Assembly (NCBI RefSeq): GCF_050624435.1
Contig: NC_134540.1
Coordinates: 103,011,739-103,075,738 of the forward strand
Direction of reading: 5' to 3'
Length of the DNA: 64,000 nucleotides
Source: Tenrec ecaudatus
Taxonomy: Eukaryota; Chordata; Mammalia; Afrosoricida; Tenrecidae
The notes under the pieces: generated by a model
What the model was told of the DNA's origin: nothing
The model's input: only the letters and a program-made list of their open reading frames with translations
Database searches by the model: none
Translations under genes and position numbers: made by a program
Part shown: in pieces, positions 25,830-37,364 of the stretch
Position numbering within the stretch: position 1 is the stretch's first letter
Layout of the letters: every line of letters starts with the position of its first letter

Positions 25830-26325
25830 TGTGTTGGACAGGGTTTTCTAGAGAGACAAACCAGATTGCTAGTAATTATATATAAATATATTTATAAAGA
25901 TAGATATATAAAATACAAGAAATGAACCGTTAAATTATATACAGATAAATAATACAAGAAATTAACAGTTAAATTATAAAGCAGTGAGACACTAGCAGTC
26001 CTTTAAGGCTTGAGAGCCACCAGTTACCAGTCCCCTTCTGTAGAGAGAGCTGGGCTATATATATCCAGGCAGCAAACAGCAAGGCAGGTCCCCAACTGTC
26101 ATCAACTGTCAGTCCCCAGCTCCAGAGATGAACATTCCAATCTTGTGGGCTTTAAAAGACCTCAACTTACAGCGACACAGTCCACAGGCTAGGCATCCCA
26201 CAGGTAGTGTACCCCTTTAAACTGAGGCACAGAACAAGAAAGGTGAGGCTGACCGAGCCATTTATCCCTCTGCCCTTCAGTTAATCCTACTTGTGTTTAT
26301 CGGCCAGGCTGGCACAATAAACTAT
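25830..26325 (-). mobile_element. Solo LTR, MLT1-like family
   Basis: Starts gttttctagagagacaaacc (reversed LTR end) and closes 'cttgtgtttatcggccaggctggcac' (reversed LTR start), as in the copy at 37.37-37.89 kb. Between 25902 and 25980 an 'aatacaagaaat.aac.gttaaattata' motif is tandemly repeated twice. No viral coding sequence is attached. Confidence 0.6.
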
Positions 26326-26374
26326 CGCAGGGTTCAATGTGAAATTCTTGCAGCAGTGAACCATTTTGCTGTTT

Positions 26375-26735
26375 TGTTTTTTTTTAAACATTTTATTAGG
26401 GCCTCATACAACTCTTATCATAATCCATACATATACATACATCAATTGTATAGAGCCCATCTGTACATTCTTTGCCCTAATCATTTTCTTTTTTTTTTAG
26501 GGGCTTATACAACTCTTATCACAATCCATACATATACATACATCAATTGTATAAAGCACATCTGTATATTCTTTGCCCTAATCATTTTCAAAGCATTTGC
26601 TCTCCACTTAAGCCCTTTGCATCAGGTCCTCTTTTTTTCCCCTCCCTCCCTACTCCCCCCTCCCTCATGAGCCCTTGATAATTTATAAATTATTATTTTG
26701 TCATATCTTTCCCTATCTGGCATCTCCCTTTTAAG
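26375..26735 (-). mobile_element. L1 3' end, with a second L1 3' end nested in it
   Basis: Two successive reversed L1 3' termini: tttattagggcctcatacaa (26391 on) and, after a poly-T run at 26488, ggggcttatacaactctta (26501 on). Both read through 'tacatcaattgtat.aag.c.catctgta'. The inner one continues to the cctcatgagcccttgataat block near 26664. A later L1 probably inserted in the same orientation into an older one. Confidence 0.8.
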
Positions 26736-26825
26736 GTGTCTCTGGGTCGCTATGAATCTCTGATCGTTCAGTGGGCAACCGCGTAAACACGTTAACCATT
26801 TGAACCATAAAGCACAGGAGTTTAT
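26736..26825 (-). mobile_element. AfroSINE-type SINE fragment
   Basis: Short reverse-strand remnant: 'tctctgggtcgctatgaatctctgatcg', then 'gtgggcaaccgcgtaaacacgttaacca' of the reversed tRNA-like head. Confidence 0.6.
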
Positions 26826-27004
26826 TTTTCAATAAAAACTGTGTACAACCATATAAGCAATCATATAAAACAAAGTCTTGGGTTCCAAATCTGAAGATTC
26901 ACTACTTTAATTATTGTATATGATATTCTACTGTTTGGCTCGGGCATTACAACTTTGGCCTCAAAGAGATCAGCAACAAATTGCCTTGAGGTTGTGGTAT
27001 GAAA

Positions 27005-27185
27005 GGGAACCCGGGGGCTTCGTGGGTCAAACTTGTGGCTTCTTACTACAAGGTTGACAGTTCAAACTCACCAGATGCTCCATGAGAGAAACATGAATCA
27101 TGCTTCCCTAAATATTTTCATCCTTGGGAATTCTATACAATGGGGTCACTCTCAACTGAACAGCAGGGAGTTTGAGTCCTCTCAC
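27005..27185 (+). mobile_element. AfroSINE-type SINE
   Basis: Sense copy: head 'gggggcttcgtgggtcaaa..acaaggttgacagttcaaactcacc', body, and a 'caatggggtcactctcaactgaacagcaggga' 3' part. Confidence 0.75.
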
Positions 27186-27569
27186 AATGTTTGAGAGCTT
27201 TACTATGAAGTATATCGCACTAGTCAGCCGGAAGAGACTGTGGAAGGAGTTTCAAGTTCTAAGGTGGTGTACAAACTGGAAGGGAAATTTTAATTTAAAA
27301 TAATCAAATGTAGTACAGGTAATAGTTAAAGCACTCAGATTTCTAATATGCTAACAAAAATTATTGTAGTCTGCATGCAGTTTCACATTATTTTAAAGAG
27401 CATAGCTATTTATAATTCTAGTGTTGTACAATGTCTATACAGATTTTTCATTTTAATATTTGTGATAATTATTTCTTCGTGTTTCTATACAGTGCACTAT
27501 TTTGTTTTTCTCTAAAATTGCAAATGGCTGAATTATACTACACCCAATGAACATGTCCAAACTTACTTT

Positions 27570-27732
27570 TATTCATGAGTTCTGCCTCATAGGAACCCTG
27601 TATAGAATTTGAGGCTTTATCAACCGTTATAGGAGCAGCAGCCTCACCTTCCTACCACAGAGCAACTCGTAGGTTTGAACCACTCATCTTGCAGCTAGCT
27701 CACACAACAGCATTATCAGAGTTCCCAATGAA
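27570..27732 (-). mobile_element. AfroSINE-type SINE
   Basis: Reverse orientation: 'ctcataggaaccctg' 3' part, 'ataggagcagcagcctcaccttcctacc' body, reversed head ending in 'cagagttccc'. Confidence 0.7.
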
Positions 27733-27744
27733 CCTAACATCTCT

Positions 27745-27932
27745 TAGTTGGCCACGTTAGCACTTGGCTGCTAAGTGAAAGGTCTGTGTGTGAACCCGTC
27801 ACCTGCTCCACAGGACAGAGATGCGGCAGTCTATTTTCATGAAGATTACAGCCCTGGAAACCCCACTGGGCAATGCTACTCTGGCTTAAAGGTTGGCTAT
27901 AAGCAGTGGCTCTTGTTGGCTTTGATTCTTTT
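27745..27932 (+). mobile_element. AfroSINE-type SINE
   Basis: Sense copy next to a reverse copy. The head is 'ttggccacgttagcacttggctgctaagtgaaaggtc', the body 'gatgcggcagtctattttcatgaagattacagccctggaaacc', and the 3' part 'gcaatgctactctgg'. Confidence 0.8.
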
Positions 27933-28139
27933 TTTCATGTTTTCATTATTATAAGCCATGTCCTGACATATTAATACATAGACTTTCCTCATGTTGTTTT
28001 CATGATAAATCCCTAAGAGTTATAGTTCTGGAAAAGTAGTGCATGTTAGATCCTACTGTTTTAAGTTAATATATTACACATTGCATATTATATTATATAT
28101 CACATATTATATAGTATGATATATATGTATACATTATAT

Positions 28140-28220
28140 GCAAAGAGGCTTCAAAATGTTTTGGGGGAAATGAAATTCAAAGACAATGGTATTTTTCCAT
28201 AAACTTTTTGAAGCCCCTTT
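28140..28220. mobile_element. Small palindromic MITE-like element
   Basis: The ends gaggcttcaaaatgtttt and aaactttttgaagccccttt are imperfect inverted repeats around a short centre, a mariner-type MITE pattern. There is no coding sequence. It is flanked by TA-rich sequence, so a TA duplication cannot be resolved. Confidence 0.5.
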
Positions 28221-28315
28221 GTGTGTGCATTTATATGTACATATTAATGACATATATATATACACATTGATATAATTGGATTCTACATATGTATACATAC
28301 ATATTACTGATGTAT

Positions 28316-28490
28316 GAGACATCACTGCCATGGAGTTGATTCCAACTCCTCGTGGCCCTACAGGAGAGAGCAGGACTGCTCCTGTGAGCTTCTGACACGG
28401 TCAATTCCTGTGGGGGCAGCTAGCCTCGTTTTTCTCCCCTGGAGTAGCTCATGGGTATAATGGCTCTTAGGACAGTAGCCCGACACTGCA
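28316..28490 (-). mobile_element. AfroSINE-type SINE
   Basis: Reverse orientation: 'gccatggagttgattccaactcctcgtggccctacagga' 3' part, then body and reversed head ending in 'agcccgacactgcac'. Confidence 0.8.
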
Positions 28491-29900
28491 CTATTACTAT
28501 AAATATATATAAAAAACCAACGGCACTTAAGCCATTTAGATAATAATTTCAAATAAAATACTAAGTGCTTTCTGAGGCAAGTAAAGCTTCTTTAAATATT
28601 GTGGATCACTTTATCTTTCACAGAAATAATAGAAGATAAAATAATAACATGAGCTTTTGATCTTTTATGAGTTGAGACATGACCTTTAATAACGTCATCT
28701 GAAATCTGGTTGACAAAATATACGTCCTAGGCTAAGACCATAAGGAGGAGTGCTATAAAAATTGAAAGCAGAAAAATAAATAACTATACATTCTTACCAA
28801 AAATAGTTTTTCAGCTCAAATTTTTCATTTTACTTTTTGCTTTCCTTTGGGTAATCAAAGGATTCATATAGTGAGTATTTTATAAGTAAAGGGAAAATAG
28901 GGCCATTTCTATGCTGCAAACTTAAATCATACCCAATAAATTCAATACAGATATAACCAGACTACTGAATTAAATCAATATTCAGTTTGCAATTCCCCTT
29001 CGAGGAGAACTGAATAGAATAAAGATTAAACACATGCAGAAATTAACACTAAGGAGTGAAACCCAAGAAACAGAGAGCAAGTTATCAGTCAATTGGAACT
29101 TTTTGACTCGATCTGCCTTAACACTTGTGAATAAAACTGTTTTAAAGCCATATCTCCATGGGCCCAGATGCACAAATAATAGGGATTGACCCATGAGTCA
29201 CTGAGATGGGGGTAGGAGGAAATGAAGAAAATTAGAAGTAAAAAACAATAGAATATTGTAGCCAAGTGAGTCATTTATGCGGAGATCAAGACAGACTTAT
29301 CTCCAATTATGCAAAGGAAAAATTTGAAAAGAAGACTTTGTTTGTGGAAAGTATGGTAATGCATAGAAGGCTGCCAGAATCTCACACACAAATAAACAGT
29401 CTTCCTGATGGCAAGATCAGAGCAAGAAAGTGCAAGCAATAATTTGAATTTTAAAAAATAGAGTTTTTCTTTTTACATTAAAAATATCAAATACATAGAT
29501 CAAAATAGTGTATCGTGTATCAGAAAAAAATATAATGAAAATTACCAACAACTAGCTATATCTTGTTGAATGCTTTGAATTTGAAAATAATTTTAAACAC
29601 ACACACATATACACATACATATATAAGTTTGCAATTATAAAGGGGAAATTTAGGTTGGATTTAGGTTGGCTTCATACTTCCTCCCTAAAATGAAATATCA
29701 AGCAGTAAAATAATTACCTGGAAATGTATTTTTTAAAGGCGAGTTTAACATGATATTATTGTTGATTTTATGTCTTGAGATTGATTGTTTTATATGTACA
29801 TATAATGTGTGTTGAGTATAATGTATATATAGTATTTTTCACTTAAAAAATTTCCATCCAGATTCCTTATCCTTCAAACCTAAATAGTGGTTTGAGTGTG
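28491..29900 (+). other. NALCN intron 1, unclassified
   Basis: AT-rich with a short (CA)n/(TA)n mixture at about 29598-29626. No gene or clear repeat. Confidence 0.45.
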
Positions 29901-29904
29901 AGAT

Positions 29905-30427
29905 AGTTAAGGTTTATTGTGTCAACCTCGCCGATAAACACATGTGGGATTAATTGAAAGATGGAGAGCTAAATGGCTCAGTGAACTTCGCCTTTTTTGG
30001 TTCTCTGGTCTCTTGTTCCTCTGATAGTCGGACCAGTGTGAAGCTGCCTTAGCTGGCAAGGCTCACTTCCTGGGAGGCCTCCCTGAGAAGAAGCCACATG
30101 GACTAACCCTGATGTAGCCCTGGGTGCTAGAGCAGCCGCGTACAGACCCCTGCCAGCACTGAGATGCTTACCCTGCCACTGGATTCAAAGACTTTCTACC
30201 CACTGGCCTGTGATGCTCCTGAATTCGGCGTCACTGTGTGTATTTTGTGAGTTTAAGGAGGACTTTGTAGATTGGTGTCGGACATATGGGCTAAGTCAGA
30301 ATTATGAGCTTGTACTGGACTGGGTTGGGATGCTTTCTGAATGTACACTTACCCTATCTATAAAACTCTCTTATACATATATGAGTCTCTGTGGATTTGG
30401 TTCTCTAGTTTACCCAGACTAACACAG
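29905..30427 (+). mobile_element. Solo LTR, MLT1-like family
   Basis: Sense copy, apparently full length. It starts 'gttaaggtttattgtgtcaacctcgccgataa' and ends 'ctctcttatacatatatgagtc..ttggttctctagtttacccagactaacaca'. The same order, reversed, is seen at 37.37-37.89 kb. It has no internal viral genes. Confidence 0.65.
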
Positions 30428-30544
30428 AGTGGTTTTTACAAAAAAAAAGGAGGAAAAGTAAAATTGAAATGGATTTGGAGTCTTTAGTGACCAGCAGGTT
30501 CATCACAAACAAATACAAACATGTAAAATACAATTGCAACGTGT

Positions 30545-30720
30545 AGACCCACCACCATAGAGCCAGGTCTAATTTATCGCAATCCTTTAGGACAGAAGAG
30601 CCTAGTCCCCAGAGGGTTCCGAGGCTGTGATCTCTAGGAAAGGACAGCTTGCTTCGGGTGGACACGAATCACCGACCTTCCAGTAAGCAGCCATTCCCCT
30701 CACCACTGTGCCACTCGAGC
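30545..30720 (-). mobile_element. AfroSINE-type SINE
   Basis: Reverse orientation. It includes 'cttgcttcgggtggacacgaatcaccgaccttccagtaagcagcc' and ends in the reversed head 'caccactgtgccactcgagc', the same branch as 9060-9285. Confidence 0.75.
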
Positions 30721-30764
30721 TACACTGGAAACTCTCAGAAAATAATTACGTTACACTCTTTCTG

Positions 30765-31395
30765 TTACTATGTGCCTTCCAGTTCATTCTGACCCGAGCA
30801 ACTCAGCAGCAGCGTAAAGGAATGTCTAGTTCTAAGTCATCCTCACGAGGTCAGAGTCCAGTGTGGTGGCCACCATGTCAAATCACCTTATGGGAGACCT
30901 TTCTCTTATTTGCTGAGCCTCTTCTTCACCAAACACGATGAGCTTCTGTGAACGCTGCCCCTTTTGATGACATACGAAAGTACAGGAGAAGAAGGCTTGC
31001 CGTCCTCACTTATAAGGGATATTGTGGCTACACTGCTTCTAACACACATTTATTCCTTGTCCCACATGTCCATAGTCGATCCATAGTCTTAATCAAAGCC
31101 ATAATTTAAATACATTCATTCTTGTGTGGCTTTCCTTATTGATTGTTCAACATTTGTGGGCATACATGGCAATTTTAAAAATCAGGAGCAACTTAGTTCT
31201 CAGAGTAAAATCCTTGTTTTTTTTTTTTTTTGTTTGTTTTTAGTACTTCAAACTGGTTTTTGCAGCATAGTTGCCCAAGGCAATGAGTCCTTTAATTCCT
31301 TGACCACTACTTCCATGGGTATTGATTTTGGATCCAAATTAAATGAAACTCTAGGCAACTTAATTTGTTTTCTCCATGTATCATGATGTTGCTTG
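30765..31395 (-). mobile_element. RTE LINE, 3' part, interrupted by an LTR
   Basis: Reverse-strand RTE 3' region. The piece at 31270-31390 ('cccaaggcaatgagtcctttaattccttgaccacta') aligns by eye with 57090-57200. A poly-T/TTTG run (31218-31240) lies inside. The element resumes at 32016 after an LTR. Confidence 0.65.
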
Positions 31396-32015
31396 CTGGA
31401 CTAGTTGTGAGGACCATTGTGTTCTATATGTGGAAGTTTGTGGTAGGGGACTGGTCAACATGGCTGGGTCAGGGCTCTCATGGTTTGGCAGTTTGGATGT
31501 AATAATCCTCCATGCTGAGATCTAACATGTTCTAGCCACTTCCATGCCAAGATCTGCTATGATCAGTGAAACAATGGAAAAGAAGTGTCATTGGGTGTAC
31601 AGGCTGTTTCCAATATAAGAGGATGTTATGGAAATTTTTTCTTGCTTCTATAGGGTCTGGATCCTGTATAGAGTTTGCCATCCAACCTCTGGTTCTTTGG
31701 ACTTGAATCAGCATCCTTTCATATTACCTGATAATCTTTATAGTGTTCACCAGTCTGCCACCTTACCTGCCAATCTTGGATGCAGTCATCTCTGCAAACA
31801 GAAGCCTGCTGCTCTTTGACATGCCAATCTTGGTTTAATCAGTCCCCATAGCTGTGGAAGCCTCCAGCCGGACTTCTGACCCACAGATGTGGAAACTACC
31901 CACCTCTATAACCATGTGAGCCATTTTCTTGACATAAATCTCTGTCTCGGCATATTTATATAAGCTGCATTGGTTTTGCTTCACTAGAGAATCTGGCATA
32001 TAAGACAATGTATAA
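31396..32015 (+). mobile_element. LTR-like element inside RTE
   Basis: Between two RTE halves lies about 620 bp. Its right part ('tgtggaagcctccagccggacttctgac', 'gtgagccattttcttgacataaatctctgtctc', 'ttggttttgcttcactagagaatctggca') follows the 3' pattern of MaLR-type LTRs. Family is uncertain. Confidence 0.5.
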
Positions 32016-33230
32016 TTCTTACTGAAGGCTGTATTCTTTCTCTTTATCAGTAAGGGCTTCCGGATGTTTTAATTTTCAGTACGCATGACTACTAATGAGC
32101 CTTCCTCCAATCTTAATGCCATGTTCTTATTGTTCATCTTTTCAGATTGTTTGCTTGGCTTATGGGTTGACTATCTTTCATGAAAGGATACAACTTTGAG
32201 GTACAGCTTGCCTGATTTTAAACCATGAACCACCCCTGTGTTCAGTTTGCTTGATTGTCTCTTGGACTGTGAACTGATTCTGCATGAGCACAATTAAGTC
32301 TTCTTGAATTTCTATCCTTCTTATTGCTACCCATCATTTTCTATGATTCACACAGTTGAATGCTTTTACAAAGTCAAAAAACAACACACATACACACATA
32401 GGTAATTGTCTCTGGTATTCTCTGCTTTCAGTCAAGATTCATCTGACATTAGCATTGATATCTCTTGTTCAATGTCTTCTACTGAATCTAGCTTGAATTC
32501 CTGGCAGTTCCATGTTGATGTATTGCTGGAACTTTTTTTAAGTAGCTTCAGCAAGATATTATATGTGTGTTATAATAATATTGTTCAATAATTTCAACTT
32601 ACTCTTGGACCACTTTATTTTATAATGGGGACAAATATGGATTTTTTCTGGTGGCTGACCTTCCTGGCCTAGAGGAATGAATTGGCCCAGCATTGCATCC
32701 TTTTGTTGAAACATCGCAATTGGCATTCTGTTAATTGCTGAAGTCTTTTTCTTCACTAACGCCTGCAGTACAGCTTGGAGTTTTTCCCTCTGTACCACTG
32801 ATGGTTGATCATAGGCTGTTTCCTAAAATAGATGTTTTCAATTGATTCTTCTTATTCAGAGTTTGCCACATCAGTAAATAAATGAATGTCCTGAAAGCTT
32901 CATTCCATCCGTGCCGTAAAAGCTCAAGTTGACTCCCAGGAAGAAAATCTTCTCCAGGCATATGTGAGCACTCTGTACTCTGAGGGACTCGACTCATCTT
33001 GCGGCAGTATATCAGATAATGTTCTGATGCTAGTCACAAGGTTTTTATTGGCTAATTTTTTTTGAAGTACATTGTCAAGTCCTTTTTTCCTAGTCTGTCT
33101 TAATCTAGAAGCTGTAGTGAGACCTGTTAACCCTCAGTAACCTGCTGGTACGTGAGATACTGATGACATAAAATTCCAGCATCATAGCAAATTGCATGCC
33201 AGCACAGTATAACCGATTTGTACATGAGTT
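32016..33230 (-). mobile_element. RTE LINE, RT remnant and 5' end
   Basis: Continues the interrupted RTE. Reverse-strand RT-domain remnants lie around 32200-32800 (near 32760-32790 the EKLQAVLQALVKKKTSAINR block before the RT core). Then come 5' UTR-like segments (33000-33220) that match, in decayed form, the 5' region of the RTE at 51.64 kb. Much of the endonuclease region is missing, so the copy is internally deleted. Confidence 0.65.
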
Positions 33231-33569
33231 ATAGATTGTGATGTGAATATGGTTAATGAACGAAATATAAAAAGATGAAGAAATATATATTAGACAAGTA
33301 GTGCCATAGCAATCTATGGCTAAAGTGTTTAAATATTAGGGAAATATGAGAAAATAAGACCTTAAAAGAATAAAATTCATACCATTGCTAATACATTTAT
33401 AATTGCAAGTTTTCTATATATAGTCAATACAGCATCATAACACATGTGGCTGAAAGTATTCTTATCTGTGTTTGGGGGGTTATGGTGGTGGTCTTGGGTG
33501 GAAATATGACCCAAGGTACAATAACTTCTAAAAATTTCAGCAACTTACATTGGCATTAAACCAAACAAC

Positions 33570-33705
33570 AACAACACCAAAACTCACTGAGATTGAGTTG
33601 ATTCCAACTCACAAGAATCCGACTGGACAGAGTAGAATTGCCTAGCAGGTACTTAACTAATTCACTACTGTGGCTCACCTAATGGCATAAAGGGTCAGCA
33701 TTTCA
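33570..33705 (-). mobile_element. AfroSINE-type SINE, truncated
   Basis: Reverse orientation: 'actcactgagattgagttgattccaactcacaagaatccgac' 3' part, a deleted body, and a short reversed head remnant. Confidence 0.65.
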
Positions 33706-33919
33706 GCATAAGCAGTAAAGTAAACATCAAAACAGAACTGAAGTAGTTAAAATGATAATTTAAAAATTTTCACCATGAATGACTTCATTAAAAAGCAGAA
33801 AAGCCCTAGATAGGAAAGAAGAAATTAAAAGATATAGTAGCATTCAAATCATTAAAGATCATTACTGTGTAGCTTTCTGTAGAAGGCATTAGGATGCCAA
33901 GAAATATGAAGGTGATGTG

Positions 33920-34412
33920 TTAGTCTGGAGAAAGAGATTAGCGAAACAATCTAGATAGATTCTCATATATGTATAAGAAAGAGCTTTCTGTACAAGAGTA
34001 GTTGAATATTGAGACAACATTTGAGCCCTGTTCAGATCAAGTCCATAAGTTCGATATTAGCCCATATGTCTTATATCAATGTATAACGTCTTCTTCAGAC
34101 TCATGAAACACATGCAATGATGCCAAATGCAGGAAGATCGCGGGCCAGGAGGTGGAGGTCTAGTAGATCCAGTGGCATTGGAAGCAGCTCAACGGTGGCA
34201 GAGGTCTCCATGAGGTTTCTCCTGCTGTGAGGCTCTTGTGTAGTTCCATGTGTCTTGTCAGTAGAGCGTCTCTCAGAGAGTCCGCGTAGAGAGAGAGTGT
34301 GTCTCCTACCTCCAAGGAGGAAATACAGGAGTTCTGAGAATCCTCAAGAGAAGGCCATGCCCACACAGAGGCCTCGTTGGCTGTATCCTGATTGACAGGG
34401 AAGAGTACACTC
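33920..34412 (-). mobile_element. Solo LTR, MLT1-like family
   Basis: Begins 'tgtgttagtctggagaaagagattagcg' and contains 'attagcccatatgtcttatatcaatgtataacgtc', paralleling 37365 onward. The right end is diverged and approximate. Confidence 0.6.
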
Positions 34413-34634
34413 TTAAGTCTCAAAGTGACACCAGGTTATGTAACTACCACAGTGGAAAGGAGCAATCGGGGAGAAAGAGCGCTAAAGAAACCCAAGTATA
34501 GAATTATAAAGGTGAAGAGATGTTATCAGGTTGGGAATAAAAATGAAGAGAGACCTGGGAGAGATTTAAGAGTAGTATCAAAATTCAGTAATTGCAGCAA
34601 CAAAGACAGGGAGAATTCAGATTTGACTGCAATG

Positions 34635-34790
34635 GGGTCCAGTCTGATCACATACAGGGTTTTTGAGACTGTAAATCTTTACAGGAGCAGACAGACTTGT
34701 CTTTCTCTAATAGCCTGATTTGTGGGTTTGAATCACTGACCTTATAATTAGTATCCTGGCAAGTAACCCACTGCACCACCAGAGATCCTT
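34635..34790 (-). mobile_element. AfroSINE-type SINE
   Basis: Reverse orientation: 'tttgagactgtaaatctttacaggagcagacag' body and reversed head 'taacccactgcaccaccagagatcctt'. Confidence 0.75.
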
Positions 34791-35599
34791 AAGACAGAGA
34801 GAGTTGGATTAAAAAATAAAGGACTTCAAGATCATTTAACTTTGAATATTGTCATTAGTTATATCAAGCTATAACTACTTCTATATTTTCAGGTAGCAGT
34901 ATCTATAAATTAAATCCTTTGCTGTGTTAATTTTTATGTTCTCTTTTTAAGTGCTTTTTATGATTTGTTAATTTTGAAAAGTGTAAAATATGGAAGTGTT
35001 GAATCAAGCTAGATACAAACTAGTATGACACAAGCCAGAAAACAGAGATAGCTTACATGCCATTGGAAAAACAACAAAAACAACACTTAGATTATATAAA
35101 ACTGGGATAGGGATTGTTCAAACACTGTGTTTACGATTCACATTGTAAATAAGGGACTAAAAAATTCAGAACTAGAGCTTGTTTATTTATTTCCCTCACA
35201 GAGTATCTGTCACTGTAGATCAGGGCAGGAGAAACTACTGGGGTACATTGAAGGCAATTTTCTTCTTTTTATTAAGTAAAGAAATAAAGCAATTTGCAAA
35301 CCTCTTTACTTGAACTAAGTAATTACTTTTGGCTTCCTTCCTCTGAAGAAATTAAATAGCCATTTTAAAGGTATGTGCTAGATCAGAAAAAAAAAACACT
35401 GTGGTAACATTAAAGGAAAGCAATACACATTTTAAAATTGTCTTTTCAGAGCAAAGACATGTATTCCAGTCATAGAGTGTCTCCCAGTTATTTTTTTATT
35501 TTATTTTGTTTGTGAGTTCTGAAGTTACCTGAGTGAGTAGAATGCATATTTGAGCAGTTATAAAAGTCAGAGCCCCTATAGCAGATTCATGTTTTGCTT
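34791..35599 (+). other. NALCN intron 1, unclassified
   Basis: AT-rich, no gene or clear repeat. Confidence 0.4.
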
Positions 35600-36130
35600 G
35601 TTTCACTGCTATGGTTGTCATACCATGGCACAGCCCTGACACAAAACAGCCATGTCTGACAGAAGGAAATTTCGTATGGCCCTATGTCATCTTCATGTGC
35701 TTGAGCCCATGTTGTGGTTACTGTGTCACTCCATCTCATTGAGATGTTCCCTTGATGTTGCTAATCCTCTCCATCACTAATATAATGTCCCTTGCAGGCC
35801 ATTCATCTTCTTTGATGAATGCCCCAAAGAAGTGAGTCAATGTCACACAACCTTGCCTTCAGAGAAGTACTCAGTTTGGATTTTTTCCATGATTGATTTG
35901 CTTGTTCTCTGGCAGTCCCTGGTATATTCAAATTTTTCACCAACACCAGAGAACACATCAATTCCTCTGTCTTCTTTTGTCATTATAGAGTTTTACATGC
36001 ATGCACTATAATTGAATAGACCATGGTTTGGTTCAGATACATAGTAGTCATCAAAGTGACCAATTCCCTCTGATTATGTGTTTCAAGAGGTCCTTTGCAG
36101 CAGATTGCCCCAATGCAAAAGTCATATGAT
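35600..36130 (-). mobile_element. RTE LINE fragment, 3' half
   Basis: Reverse-strand RTE 3' region: 'gcttgttctctggcagtccctggtatattcaa' and 'cattatagagttttacatgcatgcactataattgaatagaccatggtttgg' match the same segment at 56650-56790 and general BovB/RTE 3' order. Strongly diverged. Confidence 0.65.
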
Positions 36131-36849
36131 TTCTCAAGTGATAATTCCATGCATAATGGTCATTCATGCAAGTAGAATGAGTAGTTGTCCCTCCTCATAA
36201 TCAACCGACCAGACTAGACTGAAAAGCAAGCTATAAATTGTGTGAGGCCAACAAATCCCACCGACAGTGCCCAAACAGTGTGGGAAGGGGTCTGGAAGAA
36301 ATACTTAGGTGTGTTTCATTTTCTTTTTAACTAGCGTATCCAAAACTCCGATTTAGTATGTTTGAAGTGAAGGAAGCCTGAAGCTGGATAATTCTGATGC
36401 TAAACAAGCTGTGGAAGCCACTATTTTAGCCTTTGATCTACTTTATCAAAATGCGGTGGCTTCATATTACACAATTAAGCAAGTATGACAAAATTATAAG
36501 CCTATGTCAAAAGGTATCGCTACTAAGGATCTCATCCTACATCCATGAGTTTATTCCTAAAAACTATGTTTTCAAAATATCACTATGATCAGTGGGTAGT
36601 CACAAAAATTCAATATGAATATACTTGTCTTAGTCTCATGAATGTGCCTTCATCTAAAAAGGAGACCCTGTTAGATCATAAAACAAGAATATAGTAGTCA
36701 GGGTTACTTGTAAAATTTTAACAAAGCTCAAGTTGACATTTCCTAAAAGATTGAAATTCTACAAACAGTTGATGAGCCTGCTGCCTCATAGAAAACAATA
36801 GGTTTTACATGAGTATAAAAAATTAGGGATATCAGGAAAACCTTACAGA

Positions 36850-37260
36850 TGAATGAATTTAAAGGATAGAAGTCAGCTCAGAACATTATTTCCTTCAAGA
36901 CACCAGACAATCCTGGAGGCTTCTTGGAAAGACGTTTTAAGAACATTGAAGCCTGCATTGGTGAGAAAAAGCCAAGAAAGTTGCACTGAAGGGTTTTTTT
37001 TTTCTTTCTATGTCAACCACGCACCTGCTCAGTCTTGGGTGGTGGCAAAAGCTGTCCTAAGACAACTTCATTTGGGAGCTTTACCGTATCTACCCTACAG
37101 CTCAGCTCTAGCTTCTTCTGATTGCTTTATATTCCTAAAACATGATTGGAATCCCTTGAGTATGCCCAAACTTCTGTTGGACGAGGTGGGCATAGAAGAG
37201 CATAGGGTTCTTTGGGGGAAGATTAGCGTGATAGAAAAGCCACCTTCAGAGGTGGATTGA
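36850..37260 (+). mobile_element. Mariner transposase fossil
   Basis: A 135-codon open stretch carries decayed mariner (DD34D) landmarks: LKPALVRKS, then HAPAQSWVVAKAVLRQLH where intact enzymes have a DNAPAH-type catalytic block, then YSSALASSDCFIFLKH in place of YSPDLAPSDFFLF. Spacing between the blocks fits the C-terminal half of the transposase. The first of the two catalytic aspartates is not preserved, so it is inactive. Sequence back to about 36310 may belong to the same element. Confidence 0.75.
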
Positions 37261-37364
37261 GACTGAGATTCAGGATATGTCTAGAGATAACAGATTCACG
37301 TGTTGCTGTTCTCCTTTAATAAAGGTTTCTATTAGCTTGTACCAATCTTGTTTTGACTTACCTT

